Of a stretch of DNA of 64,000 nucleotides, positions 32,520 to 43,759 are shown piece after piece (within the stretch, counting starts at the first letter, position 1; each line of letters starts with the position of its first letter). Source of the stretch: Ovis canadensis (lineage: Eukaryota > Chordata > Mammalia > Artiodactyla > Bovidae); contig NC_091246.1 of the NCBI RefSeq assembly GCF_042477335.2, positions 18,101,001 through 18,165,000 of the forward strand. Reading direction: 5' to 3'. Both the position numbers and the translations under genes were made by a program. The notes beneath the pieces were generated by a model. It was not told where the DNA came from. It ran no database searches and saw only the letters and a program-made list of their open reading frames with translations.

Positions 32520-32785
32520 GTTGGGCTGTTTCCCATCCCCAGGTCTTTGTACTTGCTGTACCTTTGCCTAGGTGATGCCGTTTGCTTCATCAATAGACTT
32601 CCACTTATCCTTCAGTTCTCAATTTGTGACTCCTGCCCTGAGGAGCCATTGCTAATCTTCATACTTCCCTTCTGACGTAAATGGCCTTCTCTGTGTTCCA
32701 TGTTGTCTTTTGCTAACCTCTGACCCTGCACTTGATTTAATTTGCTATCTTTCCAGTTGTCTGTAAGCTATGTGAGAACAGAACC
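32520..32785 (+). mobile_element. L2 LINE fossil
   Basis: Sense L2 3' region: CTTTGTACTTGCTGTACCTT, CCACTTATCCTTCAGTTCTC, GAGGAGCCATTGCTAATC and TTGTCTGTAAGCTATGTGAG. Confidence 0.75.
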
Positions 32786-32799
32786 AATGAACTCTATAG

Positions 32800-33040
32800 A
32801 GAAGCATTGCAATGTAGGAATTAAGCAACAACATGTAAGCTTCAGAGTTTATGAAATATGGCTTCAAATTATGATCCCAACAAATATTGGCTTTGAAACC
32901 TTAGGCAACTAAGCTGAGCCCAGGCTTCTGTCACATTTTAAGTGATGATCTTAATAACTACATCACAGAATTGGAACAGGGTTATGAGAGATTATAAATA
33001 TAAAGCACTTAGAAGAATGAGTACCACGGACATAGTTAAT
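32800..33040 (+). mobile_element. MIR SINE, degraded
   Basis: Sense MIR: TTGGCTTTGAAACCTTAGGC, the AGGGTTATGAGAGATTATAA block and TAAAGCACTTAGAAGAATG. Confidence 0.68.
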
Positions 33041-33057
33041 GCTCAGTGAAAATACGT

Positions 33058-33120
33058 TGAAAGAAAGAAAGAAAAAGAAGGAGAGGAAAAAGGAAAGAGA
33101 GGAAGGAAGAGGAATGAAAG
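33058..33120 (+). repeat. (GAAA)n-type purine tract
   Basis: About 60 bp of G+A with only a few interruptions, starting as AAAGAAAGAAAG. Confidence 0.85.
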
Positions 33121-33434
33121 CCCATGCGAAAAAGCAAATGGATGAAAAATCCCCGCAATTGATAATGGTTTCTAATATTGAGGATTGCTCTTCTTTATTC
33201 AGTTATGGTGAAATTATAGGGACTTTAATATTTTGAAGTTGAAATTCTTCTGGTCACCTCTGCCTTTTGTGAAGAAAAATATGCCTTTTAGTTCTTTTTA
33301 ATCCATTGCCCTGAGGGGGAGTGCACGGATCTGCCTTGCCATGTGTTCTTATCGGTTGATGTGATTTTCATCCTTCAGCTGTTCTTTTGTGTCCTTAGGC
33401 TCATTCAGTTTTGATGGGCTTTATATGCTTTATT
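33121..33434. other. Unique stretch
   Basis: No gene or repeat recognised. Confidence 0.35.
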
Positions 33435-33752
33435 GGGCTTCCCTGATAGCTTGGTTGGTAAAGAATCCACCTGCAATGCAGGAGACTCCGGTTTGATTCC
33501 TGGGTTGGGAAGATCTGCTGGAGAAGGGATAGTCCACCCACTCCAGTATTCTTGGGCTTCTCATGTGGCTCAGCTGGTAAAGAATCTGCCTGCAATGCAG
33601 GAGACCTGGGTTTTATCCCCGGATTGGGGAGATCCTCTGGAGAAGGGAAAGGCTACCCACTCCAGTATTCTGGCCAGGAGAATTCCTTGGACTGTATATC
33701 CATGGGGTTGCAAAGAGTAGAACACCATTGAGTAACTTTCACTTTCACTTTC
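33435..33752 (+). mobile_element. Bov-tA SINE with duplicated head
   Basis: Sense Bov-tA with a partial first head/body (33435-33552) fused to a complete second copy starting GGGCTTCTCATGTGGCTCAG. Target-site duplication ATATGCTTTATT / ATATACTTTATT at 33423-33434 and 33753-33764. One duplication around both units shows they inserted as a single element. Confidence 0.88.
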
Positions 33753-34010
33753 ATATACTTTATTAACCTGAAAATTAGATTTACTGAGCATATACTAGTA
33801 CAGAGAATTATAGCTAACATAATATTGATATAACATGGTCTTTTCAACTCTGTTTTCCCATCACCCAGGAGTTGGCAACATTAAGCATGTGTGAGGTGAA
33901 GTGGTGAGTTAGATGACCCAACGTGTGTAGGTCATATACTTAGTCATCTTGTGGCTGGAACAGAGCCTCTGAATGACAGGTACTTTTATCTTTCTCAGAA
34001 AAGCTCAATT

Positions 34011-34130
34011 TTGAGCTCCTGCTATATGCCCAGCATTGCAGTAGATACCACAGCAGATATAAAGGGAAGTAAGACTAACTCTTGCCTTCAAGGAGTTGAC
34101 TCTTGAGTAGACATGGAGATAAGTGCAAGC
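34011..34130 (-). mobile_element. L2 LINE 3'-end fossil
   Basis: Antisense L2: TTGAGCTCCTGCTATATGCC, AGCATTGCAGTAGATACCAC, CTTCAAGGAGTTGACTCTTG. Confidence 0.65.
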
Positions 34131-34260
34131 TAAAGAAAATGCCACAGGAGAAACACAAGAAAGTGCTAGAGGTTTCAAAGAAGGAAAAGGATATATCAGA
34201 TTAGAGATATTACGAAAGACTTTATTTGTTCGTCTATTCACCCATTCAATGAAAAATACT

Positions 34261-34833
34261 TCAGTTCAGTTCAGTTCAGTCACTCAGTCATGTCTGACTC
34301 TCTGCGACCCCATGAATTGCAGCATGCCAGGTCTCCCTGTCCATCACCAACTGCCGGAGTTCACTCAGACTCACGTCCATCGAGTCTGTGATGCCATCCA
34401 GCCATCTCATCCTCTGTCGTCCCTTTCTCCTCCTGACCCCAATCCCTCCCAGCATCAGAGTCTTTTCCAATGAGTCAACTCTTCTCATGAGGTGGCCAAA
34501 GTACTGGAGTTTCAGCTTTAGCATCATTCCTTCCAAAGAAATCCCAGGGTTGATCTCCTTCAGAATGGACTGCTTGGATCTCTTTGCAGTCCAACGGACT
34601 CTCAAGAGTCTTCTCCAACACCACAGTTCGAAAGCATCAATTTTTCAGCGCTCTGCCTTCTTCACAGTCCAACTCTCACACCCATACGTGACCACAGGAA
34701 AAACCATAGCCTTGACTAGACGGACCTTAGTCGGCAAAGTAATATCTCTGCTTTTGAATATGCTATCTAGGTTGGTCATAACTTTTCTTCCAAGGAGTAA
34801 ATGTCCTTTAATTTCATGGCTGCAATCACTATC
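34261..34833 (-). mobile_element. BovB LINE 3' part, 0.57 kb
   Basis: Antisense BovB from its terminal (TTCAG)n-like repeat at 34261-34280 to the coding part that includes the ATTTCATGGCTGCAATCACT block. The coding remnant includes [16 protein letters not shown] with no catalytic motif. The plus-strand frame 34388-34849 is a shadow. Confidence 0.92.
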
Positions 34834-35400
34834 TAGGTGCCTATTATAAGCCAGGCACTAATGTAGCTATTAAGAATAAAAGATAAATGACCCAATATTC
34901 CTAACCTTAAAGACCTTATATTAAATTGGGAGGGATACATATGTAAATAAACTAAACCATTAGTCCATTCATTCATTTATTCAATATTTATTGAAGTGTC
35001 TGTTAAGCTCTAGGCTCAAGGATGAAATAAACATGATCCCTCTGGTAAAAAGGACCCATAATATAGTTCAGGTGATAGGTGTAGTAAAAAAAATTCAGTA
35101 TGTGTGTTAGGTGCCATGTTAATCAGGAAGTCATATGAGGGTGAAGGCACAGTTAATTCTTTCTGGGGTCAGGGAATCTGAGAGGAACAGAGTGGATATT
35201 AGAGGATGAAGGACTTTGCCAGGTAGTTGTAAAAAGGGAGACGGGCATGTGAGGCAGGTTGTACGACACAGCTGGAGTAAGAAGCAAGAGTTGAGATGTG
35301 TTGGAGATGGAGACCAGACTCTAGAGGACTTTGCAGTCCTGGAGCTAGAGGAATGGAATGTCAAGGAACTTGTTAGGAGACCAAAAAGATAAAAGTATTC
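34834..35400 (-). mobile_element. L2 LINE fossil, two pieces
   Basis: Antisense L2 or L2/MIR sequence. The piece at 34834-34960 (GTGCCTATTATAAGCCAGGC) is followed by a clear 3' end at 34966-35090 (CATTCATTTATTCAATATTT, ATTGAAGTGTCTGTTAAGC). Upstream L2 sequence to about 35400 includes GTTGTACGACACAGCTGGAG. Confidence 0.6.
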
Positions 35401-36518
35401 AATTAGGAAGAAACAGCATTACTCAGGAAGAAGTCGCCTCTTGGATTTTGATTGGTGCAAATAATGGAGAGAAGGAATTCCAAGAAGAGAAAACCACTTA
35501 AGCCAAAAGTAGAAAGCTCACACGTACATACAACTGAAGAGAGTAGAGAAACCTGTGGAAACAGCTTTCCTGTGTGTCTAACCTCAGTTCACACCATGTG
35601 TCTGATCCTGACTCTGCCTATTGTACAAAAGAACACAGCAGGGATATCCCACATTCACTCCTCTCTCTTCTTCAAGATTCAATCTTGCAGATTCAGAGGG
35701 TTTTTTTTTGAAGTTAGGAGACTAAATTTGTTTTCAAGGTAGCCAGATCACATGGCTTGAGAGCCCTGTGACAAAAAGGTCCTGAGGCTCCAATGCAGAG
35801 TGACCACTGGGCCTGACTCCTCCTTCCAGACTGACTTACACCAAGGCCTCTGCCCTGCGTTGTGGGCTGGGAAGGTTGAAAAGGAACATGCCTGTTTTCT
35901 CCTTCTGAGTTTGGAAGTGACTGAGAAATAAGACCAGGAGGCAGACCACTGGATATCAAAATATCATTTTTGTTTATTGATAAAGCTGACCTGAACAATG
36001 TGGCCTGACCCACAGCCAGATGGGTTCCTGAAATGCCCCTCCTGATCTTTGCTTACCCTGCAAAGCCGGTTTAGCCATGCTCGCATGGCAGACATGAATG
36101 CAGGTGTTCTGTATACAGGCTAGCTCTAAAAGAACACACATAGAGGGAAAAGGCAGGGGCAGATTCACCAGTTGGTAAGTCATCCCTTCCCTTGGGAGTA
36201 GGGAGAAACCAGAGAGTTCCTCCATATTTTTCCATTTTGGGGAAGTGACTTTGAAATTTTCTTCTTTCTGTGGAAAAGCAGAGAATAACTATGGATCTCC
36301 CCCCACCTCCAACCATCCCACCACACACACACTCACACTAACATTTTTTACCCTTCATTGCCTCCTAGGATTTTTATTTTCTACTGCCCAACTAAGCATT
36401 TAATTATTTACTTAAAAGTGGGAAATAATTCTCTCAAATCTGCAAGCTTCTTAAAGTCAGAAAGCATCATTTGGTGTTTTTTGTTTTTTTAAATCTCTTC
36501 CCTCTCACAGAGACTAGG
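35401..36518. other. Unique stretch, no gene supported
   Basis: About 1.1 kb. Short open frames on both strands show no domain. A (CA)n scrap lies at 36321-36338. Confidence 0.4.
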
Positions 36519-36592
36519 AAGAAAGAGGGAAGAAAAGAAGTGAGGGAGGAAAGGAAGGAGAGAGGAGAAAGTGAAGGTGGGAGAGAAGAATA
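36519..36592 (+). repeat. Purine-rich low-complexity tract
   Basis: G+A-rich tract made of GGAAGAAAAG- and GGAGAGAGGAG-type units. Confidence 0.8.
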
Positions 36593-37189
36593 GCCCTAGG
36601 CTGTGGTGACTGAAGTGACTGGCTCCTCAGCTTTTCCTAGCTCCAGCTGGCCCCCAGGCTTTCTGCCCTCACAGCTGAAGTCATAGTCTTCTGCTGCAGG
36701 CTTTGGGACCAAACCTGAGGACTGTGGCTCCTGACCTAGTCACAGGTCACCTTGTACCTAGAATGGGTCCCCTGCTGCCTGCAATTCAGTCCCTGTCAAA
36801 TAAATGCCTTGCTTAAATTCCGATTATTCCAATTGGCCCTTCAGGAGGTTGAGTTTTCTAACAGAACTTTCACTCATATGGCAGAACCTTGTTTCTGGAC
36901 TCCTGTGCTGCCTTTTTGGTCTGATTCCTGCCCCTGGAAGAGTGATGCCCTAGCACCTCCTTCCCTCTTTCCAAGCTCCCCCTTCTTGATGAACCCTTCC
37001 CTGTCCATTTGTACTAATCTCAGCAAGTCTTGCTAGTTTTTGAGCTCCCACCTTTCCTCTCTGATTTGGCCTCTTTGTTGTCCCTAGAGTCTGATCTCTT
37101 TGAACAAGCACAGTAGCACTAACACACATCCAAATTAGGGCTGTCATTTGAAGGAGTCACCGGGGAAGACTGCATCACATGTCTAGTCC
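36593..37189. other. Unique stretch
   Basis: Moderate GC, no feature supported. Confidence 0.35.
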
Positions 37190-37310
37190 AGGGATGCTGC
37201 TATTTGTTCTACTTTGTATGTGGGGATACTGAGGCTCTGGGAGCTTTGAAACCCATCAAGGTCACACATCAAATTAGAGGAGCAGCTGAAACCTGCCCTC
37301 TGCTCTCCTT
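37190..37310 (-). mobile_element. MIR SINE, degraded
   Basis: Antisense MIR: GGGGATACTGAGGCTCTGGG, ATCAAGGTCACACATCAAAT and AGAGGAGCAGCTGAAACCTG. Confidence 0.7.
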
Positions 37311-38181
37311 CCACGTGATTTTCCTTCAGAGGAGCTTACAGGTCCCAGAAGAAGTGATCTCATAACTCTACAGCAGTAGTTGTTAATCTTTTTAAAATCA
37401 TGAAGTCCTTGAGGAATCTGTTAGAAGCTAAAGACATGATCTCTCAGGAAAATACACATCCACTCAAAACATCCACTCTCCAGGATGAGAACCCTATAAA
37501 CAATAAAACACCTTCTCCCAAATTTCAACAACTATTATGCAGCATGACTCTCTTTCTCATCTTCTAGACTTTCATCCAAAGTGACTTCTGGCTGTTCCCA
37601 AATATCAAATCCCTGAAGGAACGAGATGTTCCAGTGCTGAGGAGGTACAAAAGAATGTGCTGTAAACTCAAAAGGCATTTCCACAAAGAGCATTCCAAAG
37701 ATGTTTGAAGAAGCCAGGGTCCCTGGAAAGCATGGTTTCTCCAGATGACCACCTGGAAGAGGGTAGCCTCTGTGTTTTGGTCCTTTTTTTGGCTCTTAAA
37801 TATTATCAGCTTTCCCTGTTAGGCAAAGCTCATAGAGAGGCTTTGGTGTGAAAACTTCCTATTTGCTAAGTCAATGAGGGGCATTTCCAAAGCTTAGCAG
37901 ATACTGCATCCTCCATGCTGGCTTCAGGGGCCTCTCCAGGCAGTTTCATGCTTCTTCTTTCCAAATGTTGTATAAATTTGCATCTCTATTCGCATCTCCA
38001 TTTCTGTTAACAGACTTGGAGCACAGACCTAAAAGGCTTGTGCTTTCACTGGATTCACACATGTCATCACTACTTTTCTAAGAGACCACCACCATGTTAG
38101 CACTGCAGACACCATGGTGAACAAAACAGTGTTGTAGACTCTCAAGAAAGGCAGGCAAAAAGACATAGTGTGATTAATGCT
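37311..38181. other. Unique stretch, no gene supported
   Basis: No repeat or known exon recognised. Confidence 0.4.
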
Positions 38182-38262
38182 ATCCTGATGGACAGGGAGG
38201 TGCAATTCATGGGGTCGCAAAGAGTCGGACACAACTGAGTGACTGAACTGAACTGAACTGAA
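38182..38262 (+). mobile_element. BovB extreme 3' end, ~80 bp
   Basis: Very short 5'-truncated copy: GATGGACAGGGAGG, then GGGGTCGCAAAGAGTCGGAC and the (GAACT)n terminus at 38240-38262. Internal bases are missing between the GGAGG and GTGCAATTCATGG blocks. Confidence 0.85.
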
Positions 38263-39180
38263 GGGAAATACAGGGTGCTTTATGGTCCAACCTGTCCATG
38301 GGGAGAGGCACATTTTAAGCTATAATGTGATGCATATCTTTTCAGAGCCCAGCACAAAGTATGTGTTCAATCTTAAACATTTCCCTCAGCAAACTTCCCT
38401 CCTCTGTGTTTGCTGGAGGGCTTACTCCTTGAGGGCAACTGCTCACTAATTTAAGTGACTTTTGTTAACCAGAGCTTGATCATTCTGAAAGGCAACTTGC
38501 ATCAAGTTTAGCTGGTTACCTCCTTAACTGTTTGTGAGACAACTGTGAAGTGGTGGAAAAAGCAGTGGATTTAGAACTCCTGGAGGCTGTAGTCCTGAGG
38601 CTTTGTCATCAGTTACATTCGTGAGTTCGTGAGTTCCTGGGTCACTTAGTGTCTGTCCATATACAGCACTGATGTCCCTTTCCAGAACAAAGAAAGCTCT
38701 GGAAGCCCTTTTCAAACTTAAGCGCTTAATCTTTCTATCCATCTCTCTAATCTATCACCTAGCTGGTTCCAGCCTTGCAGGAGGATTGGGGTGACGGTAA
38801 ATTTCAGAGAACTGCCGAGGGTATTGCTTTGTGGGGCCTGTGGCTCAAGCCTTTTGCTGCTTCACATGACCTGGATTTGGCAAGAAAGGGGCAGTTTGAA
38901 TTCCAGGCGGGCTAAAAGGCCTTGGCTGAGGAGCTCGAACAGATTTCACAACATAGCGGGAAAGGTTTCCCAAGGAGAGATAGGAGAGGGCGGGGATGTG
39001 TGTGCAGCTGCAATTCTGCAAACTGTATAAGGGTAGTGGGAGAGTCCGGAAAGGCAGGATGAGGTAGGGGAAGAAAATCGGACAGCTTTCATCATCTCCT
39101 GGTCAACAAATGCGGCCCGCAAGCCACACCATCTCAAACTGGTCTTGGGCTAGAGTCCTACCAATGTCCCCCACCCTGCA
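38263..39180. other. Unique flank of CpG island 2
   Basis: No repeat recognised. GC rises from about 38780. Overlapping short open frames on both strands show no domain. Confidence 0.4.
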
Positions 39181-39600
39181 ACGCTCCGGGAGAGGGGAAG
39201 GTGGAGCAAGGCCAGCTTGCGCATGCGCGCCGCTGCAGCCAAGCACTCGACAGAACCTATAGCCTCTCCTTTTATCTCCGGTTGTGTCTCAGAGCACACA
39301 ATCCACAGCACCTTCAGAGTCTGTAGGCGGCGGGACACGGTGGAGGTAGGAATAAGCCTGCCAAGAAGGGCTAGGGCCTGGAACTACAGCTCCCAGCAGA
39401 CACAGGACCGGCCACGCCTTCTTATGGGCGGGCCCGAGCCCCGCCCCCTCTCCTCCCACTACCCCCCCCCGCCCCCCGACCCCGCTTAAAGCGGCAAAAC
39501 CATGTCGCCGCAACTGCTGCGAGCCGGCCCTGCGCTCTTTATTCCAAACTAGGCAGAGTGGGAAGCGGTAGTGTCTTTTCATTTTGCACCTAAACAAACA
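39180..39600. promoter_or_regulatory. CpG island 2, strong promoter candidate
   Basis: CpG-dense block with a stack of known core-promoter motifs. There is a perfect NRF1 palindrome GCGCATGCGC at 39219-39228 and a ZNF143/Staf-type site AACTACAGCTCCCAGCA at 39382-39398. GC boxes are GGGCGGG at 39426-39432 and CCCCGCCCCC at 39439-39448. A C-rich run at 39454-39483 could form a G-quadruplex on the minus strand. GAG|GTAGGA at about 39345 is a fair plus-strand splice donor. NRF1, ZNF143 and Sp1 sites together are typical of TATA-less, often divergent, housekeeping promoters. The transcript and direction are not determined: no known protein start is recognised, and the ATG at 39502 opens a frame of only 16 codons. 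Confidence 0.82.
39502..39552 (+). other. Short ORF/uORF in CpG island 2
   Basis: An ATG with adenine at -3 opens 16 codons (MSPQLLRAGPALFIPN) ending at TAG 39550-39552. If transcription starts upstream, this would be a first-exon upstream frame. It may equally be noise. Confidence 0.25.
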
Positions 39601-40097
39601 ACGCGAAACAAAATAACTGTATTTCTAGCACATTTAGAGGCTTCTCTCAGATTCAGCATCTTGTTCCTACTTCACAAATTCTGAATTGTCGGTTTAGCAA
39701 ATGAGAACCTAAAAGATAGCTCGTGTGTTAAATTTCTGTAAGATAAATTATTTTCCCAATTATGTGGGAGCAACTTTATTTTCTTTTCTATTTGAAGGTG
39801 GCAGTGGCTGATGTCTAGTCTCTTTTTTTTTTTGTAAAGACTCAACACAATCAGTAAGACAGGAATCTGTTAAATCCTGCAGTAAATCATCTTGAAAAAG
39901 TGAAAGCTTATTTGTTGATTTGATAAATGTTCTACTTGATTTTCTAAGTTTTAACTTTTGTAATGAAGTGTTTTTAAAATGCAGCATACTTGAAATTATG
40001 TTTTAAGGTGTAGATTTTAAAATCTACTTTAATTGTAACCTGATTTTTTAATAGGATGTGGAGTGAGGTTTAAAACTGCTACTCTTTGCTTCCTGCT
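39601..40097. other. AT-rich flank, no gene
   Basis: Abrupt drop to AT-rich sequence after the CpG island. Nothing recognised. Confidence 0.4.
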
Positions 40098-40109
40098 ATA
40101 GGGAAGCGA

Positions 40110-40370
40110 GGGAGAAGGCAATGGCAACCCACTCCAGTACTCTTGCCTGGAAAATCCCATGAGCGGAGGAGCCTGGTAGGCTGCAGTCCATCGCACACGA
40201 CTGAGCGACTTCACTTTCACTTTTCACTTTCATGCCTTGGAGAAGGAAATGGCAACCCACTCCAGTGCTCTTGCCTGGAGAATCCCAGGGATGGGGGAGC
40301 CTGGTGGGCTGCTGTCTCTGGGGTCGCACAGAGTCGAATATGACTGAAGCGACTTAGCAGCAGCAGCAGC
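40110..40370 (+). mobile_element. Bov-A2 SINE, full length
   Basis: Sense dimer: two GGAGAAGG(C/A)AATGGCAACCC monomers joined by a TTTCACTTTTCACTTTCATG linker, ending in (AGC)n at 40357-40370. Exact 12-bp target-site duplication ATAGGGAAGCGA at 40098-40109 and 40371-40382. Confidence 0.96.
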
Positions 40371-40382
40371 ATAGGGAAGCGA

Positions 40383-41269
40383 AAAATGATGACTGTTAGA
40401 TGGCATGAATAGTTACCTGAATAGTGCTACTGGGGTCCAAGGTCCTCATGGCTATACTGGGTTTCTTGAACAAAACTTTCTTGTATTGAAAACTGACTTA
40501 ATTTTACTGTGTTACAGCAATAAAATTTAAGAACTTTCCTTTTGTCTTTCTACCTCAAGTTCTAACCCTGATTTCTCACAGTCACTAATAAGCCACCTCC
40601 AAATGCCAACAATGAACTTTTGTTTTTTGCAAACAAAAACTTTTTAAAGGCCTCAAAGTGACTCAATTTAGAACTTGAATGCAGAAGAGTTTTCTGGGGG
40701 TTGGGGGATGTCTCAACTTGAGCCTGCTGAGGTTTATGACTATGTATGCTGTCAGTCTGTAGCGTGGCATTTGAGGACAATGTGAAATTGGCCAACTTTG
40801 CAAAAAATTAATAATTTGTATAATTTTTGTTTGTTCTTTGTGTGTGGGGACCTCAGTAATAAGCATACTGAAAACTGGAAATAATAGTTGGTGTATAGTG
40901 ATTTTTGAAAAGATTAGAGAGTAGCTATTGTGCTTTAAACAAACCCTCCGTACATTCTGAAGCATTAAATAGGGGAGAAAGCAATACTCATGATATTTGG
41001 TAATATTTAAAATTTTCCCAGATCTCAAATGTTCTCTTTATAGTCATGAACAGAACATGTTTTCTGGCTATCAGCTCTTCAATTAAACATTCAGTTTATC
41101 AAGTCTTAGCCAACACAGTAAGACAAGAAAGAATAATATCTAAAACAATGTTTTTGTGAACAAGAAAATTTCATGAGAACCTGCAGACAAAGTATTAACA
41201 CTTTTTAGAGAAAGCAGCTGGAAATAAGGGCAATATACAGTAACCAAATTTATTCCCATCACTGTCAAT
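40383..41269. other. Unique stretch, AT-rich
   Basis: No gene recognised. The minus-strand frame 41028-40663 (121 codons) shows no domain. Confidence 0.4.
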
Positions 41270-43015
41270 AAAGGACAAACGTCAGTTTGACAAAAGATGC
41301 CATTGACAAGAGCAACAAACCTAGAATAAATCTGAAAAATGATGTGCAGTATTTTAATGAAAGGAAATATAATGTCTTATTGAAAAACATTAAGAAAATA
41401 TTTAAATAAATGGATGGATACATTGTATTCATGGATGAAAGGACTCTATTTTATAAAGCTATTAATTCTTCACAAATCTATACATTGAATGTAACTCAAA
41501 TCAAATTCTTATTCCATTTTCAGTGTATGCATCTTTACATATACAAATATTTAGTGAATTTAGAATTATGTGTGTGACTTAACAAGATTATTCTAAAATG
41601 TGTGTGGAAGATCAGTGGTTCATGAATTAGCAAATTTTTAAAGAATAAGGTGGGGCCTTAATACGTATTAAGACTATAGTCATTAGATAATGTGGTATTG
41701 TTTCTGAAATAGGCAAATAGAGAACAGATCAGGGCCTGGGCATATAGAAGAACTTATGTGATAGGTCATTGGGAGAAGATGTTCTATTCAATAAATGAAC
41801 ATATGTCTCTCAACATATTAATTAATAAAGAAATACATTCTGATGAAATCTTAAATGTAAAAAGCAAAACTAAAAATTTAGATGTTCTATATATCTTTAT
41901 AAACTTGGTCTTAGAAAGGATTTCTTAAACAAGCTACATACAGTTAAAACCATGAAGGAAAACATAGATAAATCTGACTATATTTAAAACAAGTAAGAGG
42001 GAATTCCCTGGAGGTACAGTGGTTAAAACAGGCTTTCACTGCTGTGGATCTGGTTTTGATTCCTGGTCAGGGAACTAAGATCCCATAAGTTGCGTGGTAC
42101 AGCCAAAAATAAAAATAAAAGCAAATAAAGAAACAAATGAAACTTTTGTACATTAGAAAACACAAGTGAAAAGGCAAGGTGCACACTTGGAAGGCATTTA
42201 CAACTCAGAGGTGTAAGATTAGTATTCAGAACATTTAACTACTAGAAATCACTTAAAGACAAATGATACAATGTAATGATACAATATAATAGTGAATGAA
42301 GATATGGCAATTCCTAGAAAAGGAAAATGGAATGGCTAATAGTGAGAAGATGCTCAGCTTTCCTGGTAATCAGGAAAATTCTAATTAAAACAACAAGAAG
42401 ACATCATTTCATGTTTATCTGATTGGAAAAATTAATAAGACCAATAATATCCAATGTTGTAAAAATGTTGGGCAACAGGTACTCTCGTCTACTGCTGATG
42501 TTAGTAAAAATTGGTTGAGTTTGACAGTATCATGAAAAGTCAAGGTTACAAAGCAATTCCACTTTGGATATATATTCTAGAGAAACTCTTGTACATACGC
42601 GTAAAATAACATGTTGGAAAATATTCATTTGTGATGATGATAGCCCAAAATAGAATACAATGAAAATGTCCCTCAAAAGAGGAATGGATAAGTAAACCAA
42701 ATTCAATGGACTACTATAAGGCAGTGAAAATGAATGACTTATGACTGCATTGTCAACATGAATAGAAAACATAATTAGTGCAAGAAGAACAAGTTATAGA
42801 ATGATGTATATGATGTCAATCTGTTACCACTTAACATAAAGTTTGGAACATATGATACAATACTAGTTATTGATTATGGATACTTTCATAAGTAGAGAAA
42901 GTATAAAAAGCATACATGGGATTAATAAACACTAAATTCAAGAAGAAGGAAGTAAAATTGGAAGGAACTTTAAATGTGTCTATAACATATTTCCTTATTT
43001 CTTGAAATTTTCCAC
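41270..43015 (+). mobile_element. Old L1 fossil, ~1.6 kb, with a CHR SINE
   Basis: Heavily decayed L1M-type ORF2 end and 3' UTR in sense orientation: CAACAAACCTAGAATAAATC, AGACTATAGTCATTAGATAA, CAAATAGAGAACAGATCAGG, ATTCTAATTAAAACAACAAG, GTCCCTCAAAAGAGGAATGG and ACTACTATAAGGCAGTGAAA. No usable frame remains. A CHR SINE interrupts it at 41998-42139. Confidence 0.72.
41998..42139 (+). mobile_element. CHR SINE
   Basis: Sense: GGGAATTCCCTGGAGGTACA head, CAGGGAACTAAGATCCCATA, A-rich tail (AATAAAAATAAA) from 42108. Confidence 0.85.
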
Positions 43016-43516
43016 CACAAAAAGAAATGAGGTTAGATTTTCAGATAACTTTCTGAGTTTCCTTTATAATTTGCAGTGAGCTGTCACTCTCTCTGTGGGA
43101 TCCCTTGGCACTGAGGACTAAGGCATGTTGGAGTCTTGCTGACAGCCATCTGCCCAGCTTTCTATCTCCACATTTCTACAACGCAATGGAACTAGTGGAG
43201 ATAACATGCTTAGCTGGCACCGAGGAATTTAAATCTGGCTGAGAATTCTTATTCTAGGAGTAGGACGGGTGAAGGCTGAGAGCATGGCTCTCTACCGCTG
43301 ATCTCTGGTGGATGCCGATAAAAGCTGCAGTTTTAAGCACTTAAACACCTCATCTCTCTGTAGGCATCTTCCAATCAAAAATGGGTAAATTAATCCATTG
43401 GAATCCCAGATGCTAGTGGGATTGCAGCTGAGCCAAATTCTTAAAGGAGGGTCTCTTCATGCCCCTCTTTTCTTCCACTGGTTTTCAGTTTTAGAAAAGG
43501 TGTTTTGGGGGTAGGC
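43016..43516. other. Unique stretch
   Basis: No gene or repeat recognised. Confidence 0.35.
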
Positions 43517-43524
43517 AAAATGAG

Positions 43525-43735
43525 TTCAGTTCAGTTCAGTTGCTCAGTTGTGTCTGACTCTTTGTGACCCCATGGACTGCACCACGCCAGGCTTCTCTGT
43601 CCAATACCAACTCCCAGAGCTTGCTCAAACTCATGCCCATGAAGTCTGTGATGCCATCCAACCATCTCATCCTCTGTTGTCCCCTCTCCTCCTGCCTTTA
43701 GTCTTTCCCAGCATCAGGGTCTTTTCCAATGAGGG
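43525..43735 (-). mobile_element. BovB 3'-end copy (ART2-like)
   Basis: Antisense 211-bp copy with an exact 8-bp target-site duplication AAAATGAG at 43517-43524 and 43736-43743. Confidence 0.93.
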
Positions 43736-43759
43736 AAAATGAGTGAAGGTGGTCAAAAG

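Noticed and set aside
33435..33520. Possible functional tRNA gene in Bov-tA head
   Set aside because: The head is tRNA-derived, but it is part of a SINE, with a degraded cloverleaf and a SINE body attached.
34388..34849. 153-codon plus-strand frame
   Set aside because: Antisense shadow of an inverted BovB. The same SFSIIPS-type peptide recurs at many BovB copies.
39289..39597. 102-codon minus-strand frame over CpG island 2
   Set aside because: GC-rich sequence lacks stops by composition. The frame is low-complexity and has no recognisable family.
42000..42140. Inverted-repeat-like or CRISPR-like periodicity from repeated A-rich tails
   Set aside because: Eukaryotic window. The repeats are SINE/LINE tails and microsatellites, with no direct-repeat/spacer array.
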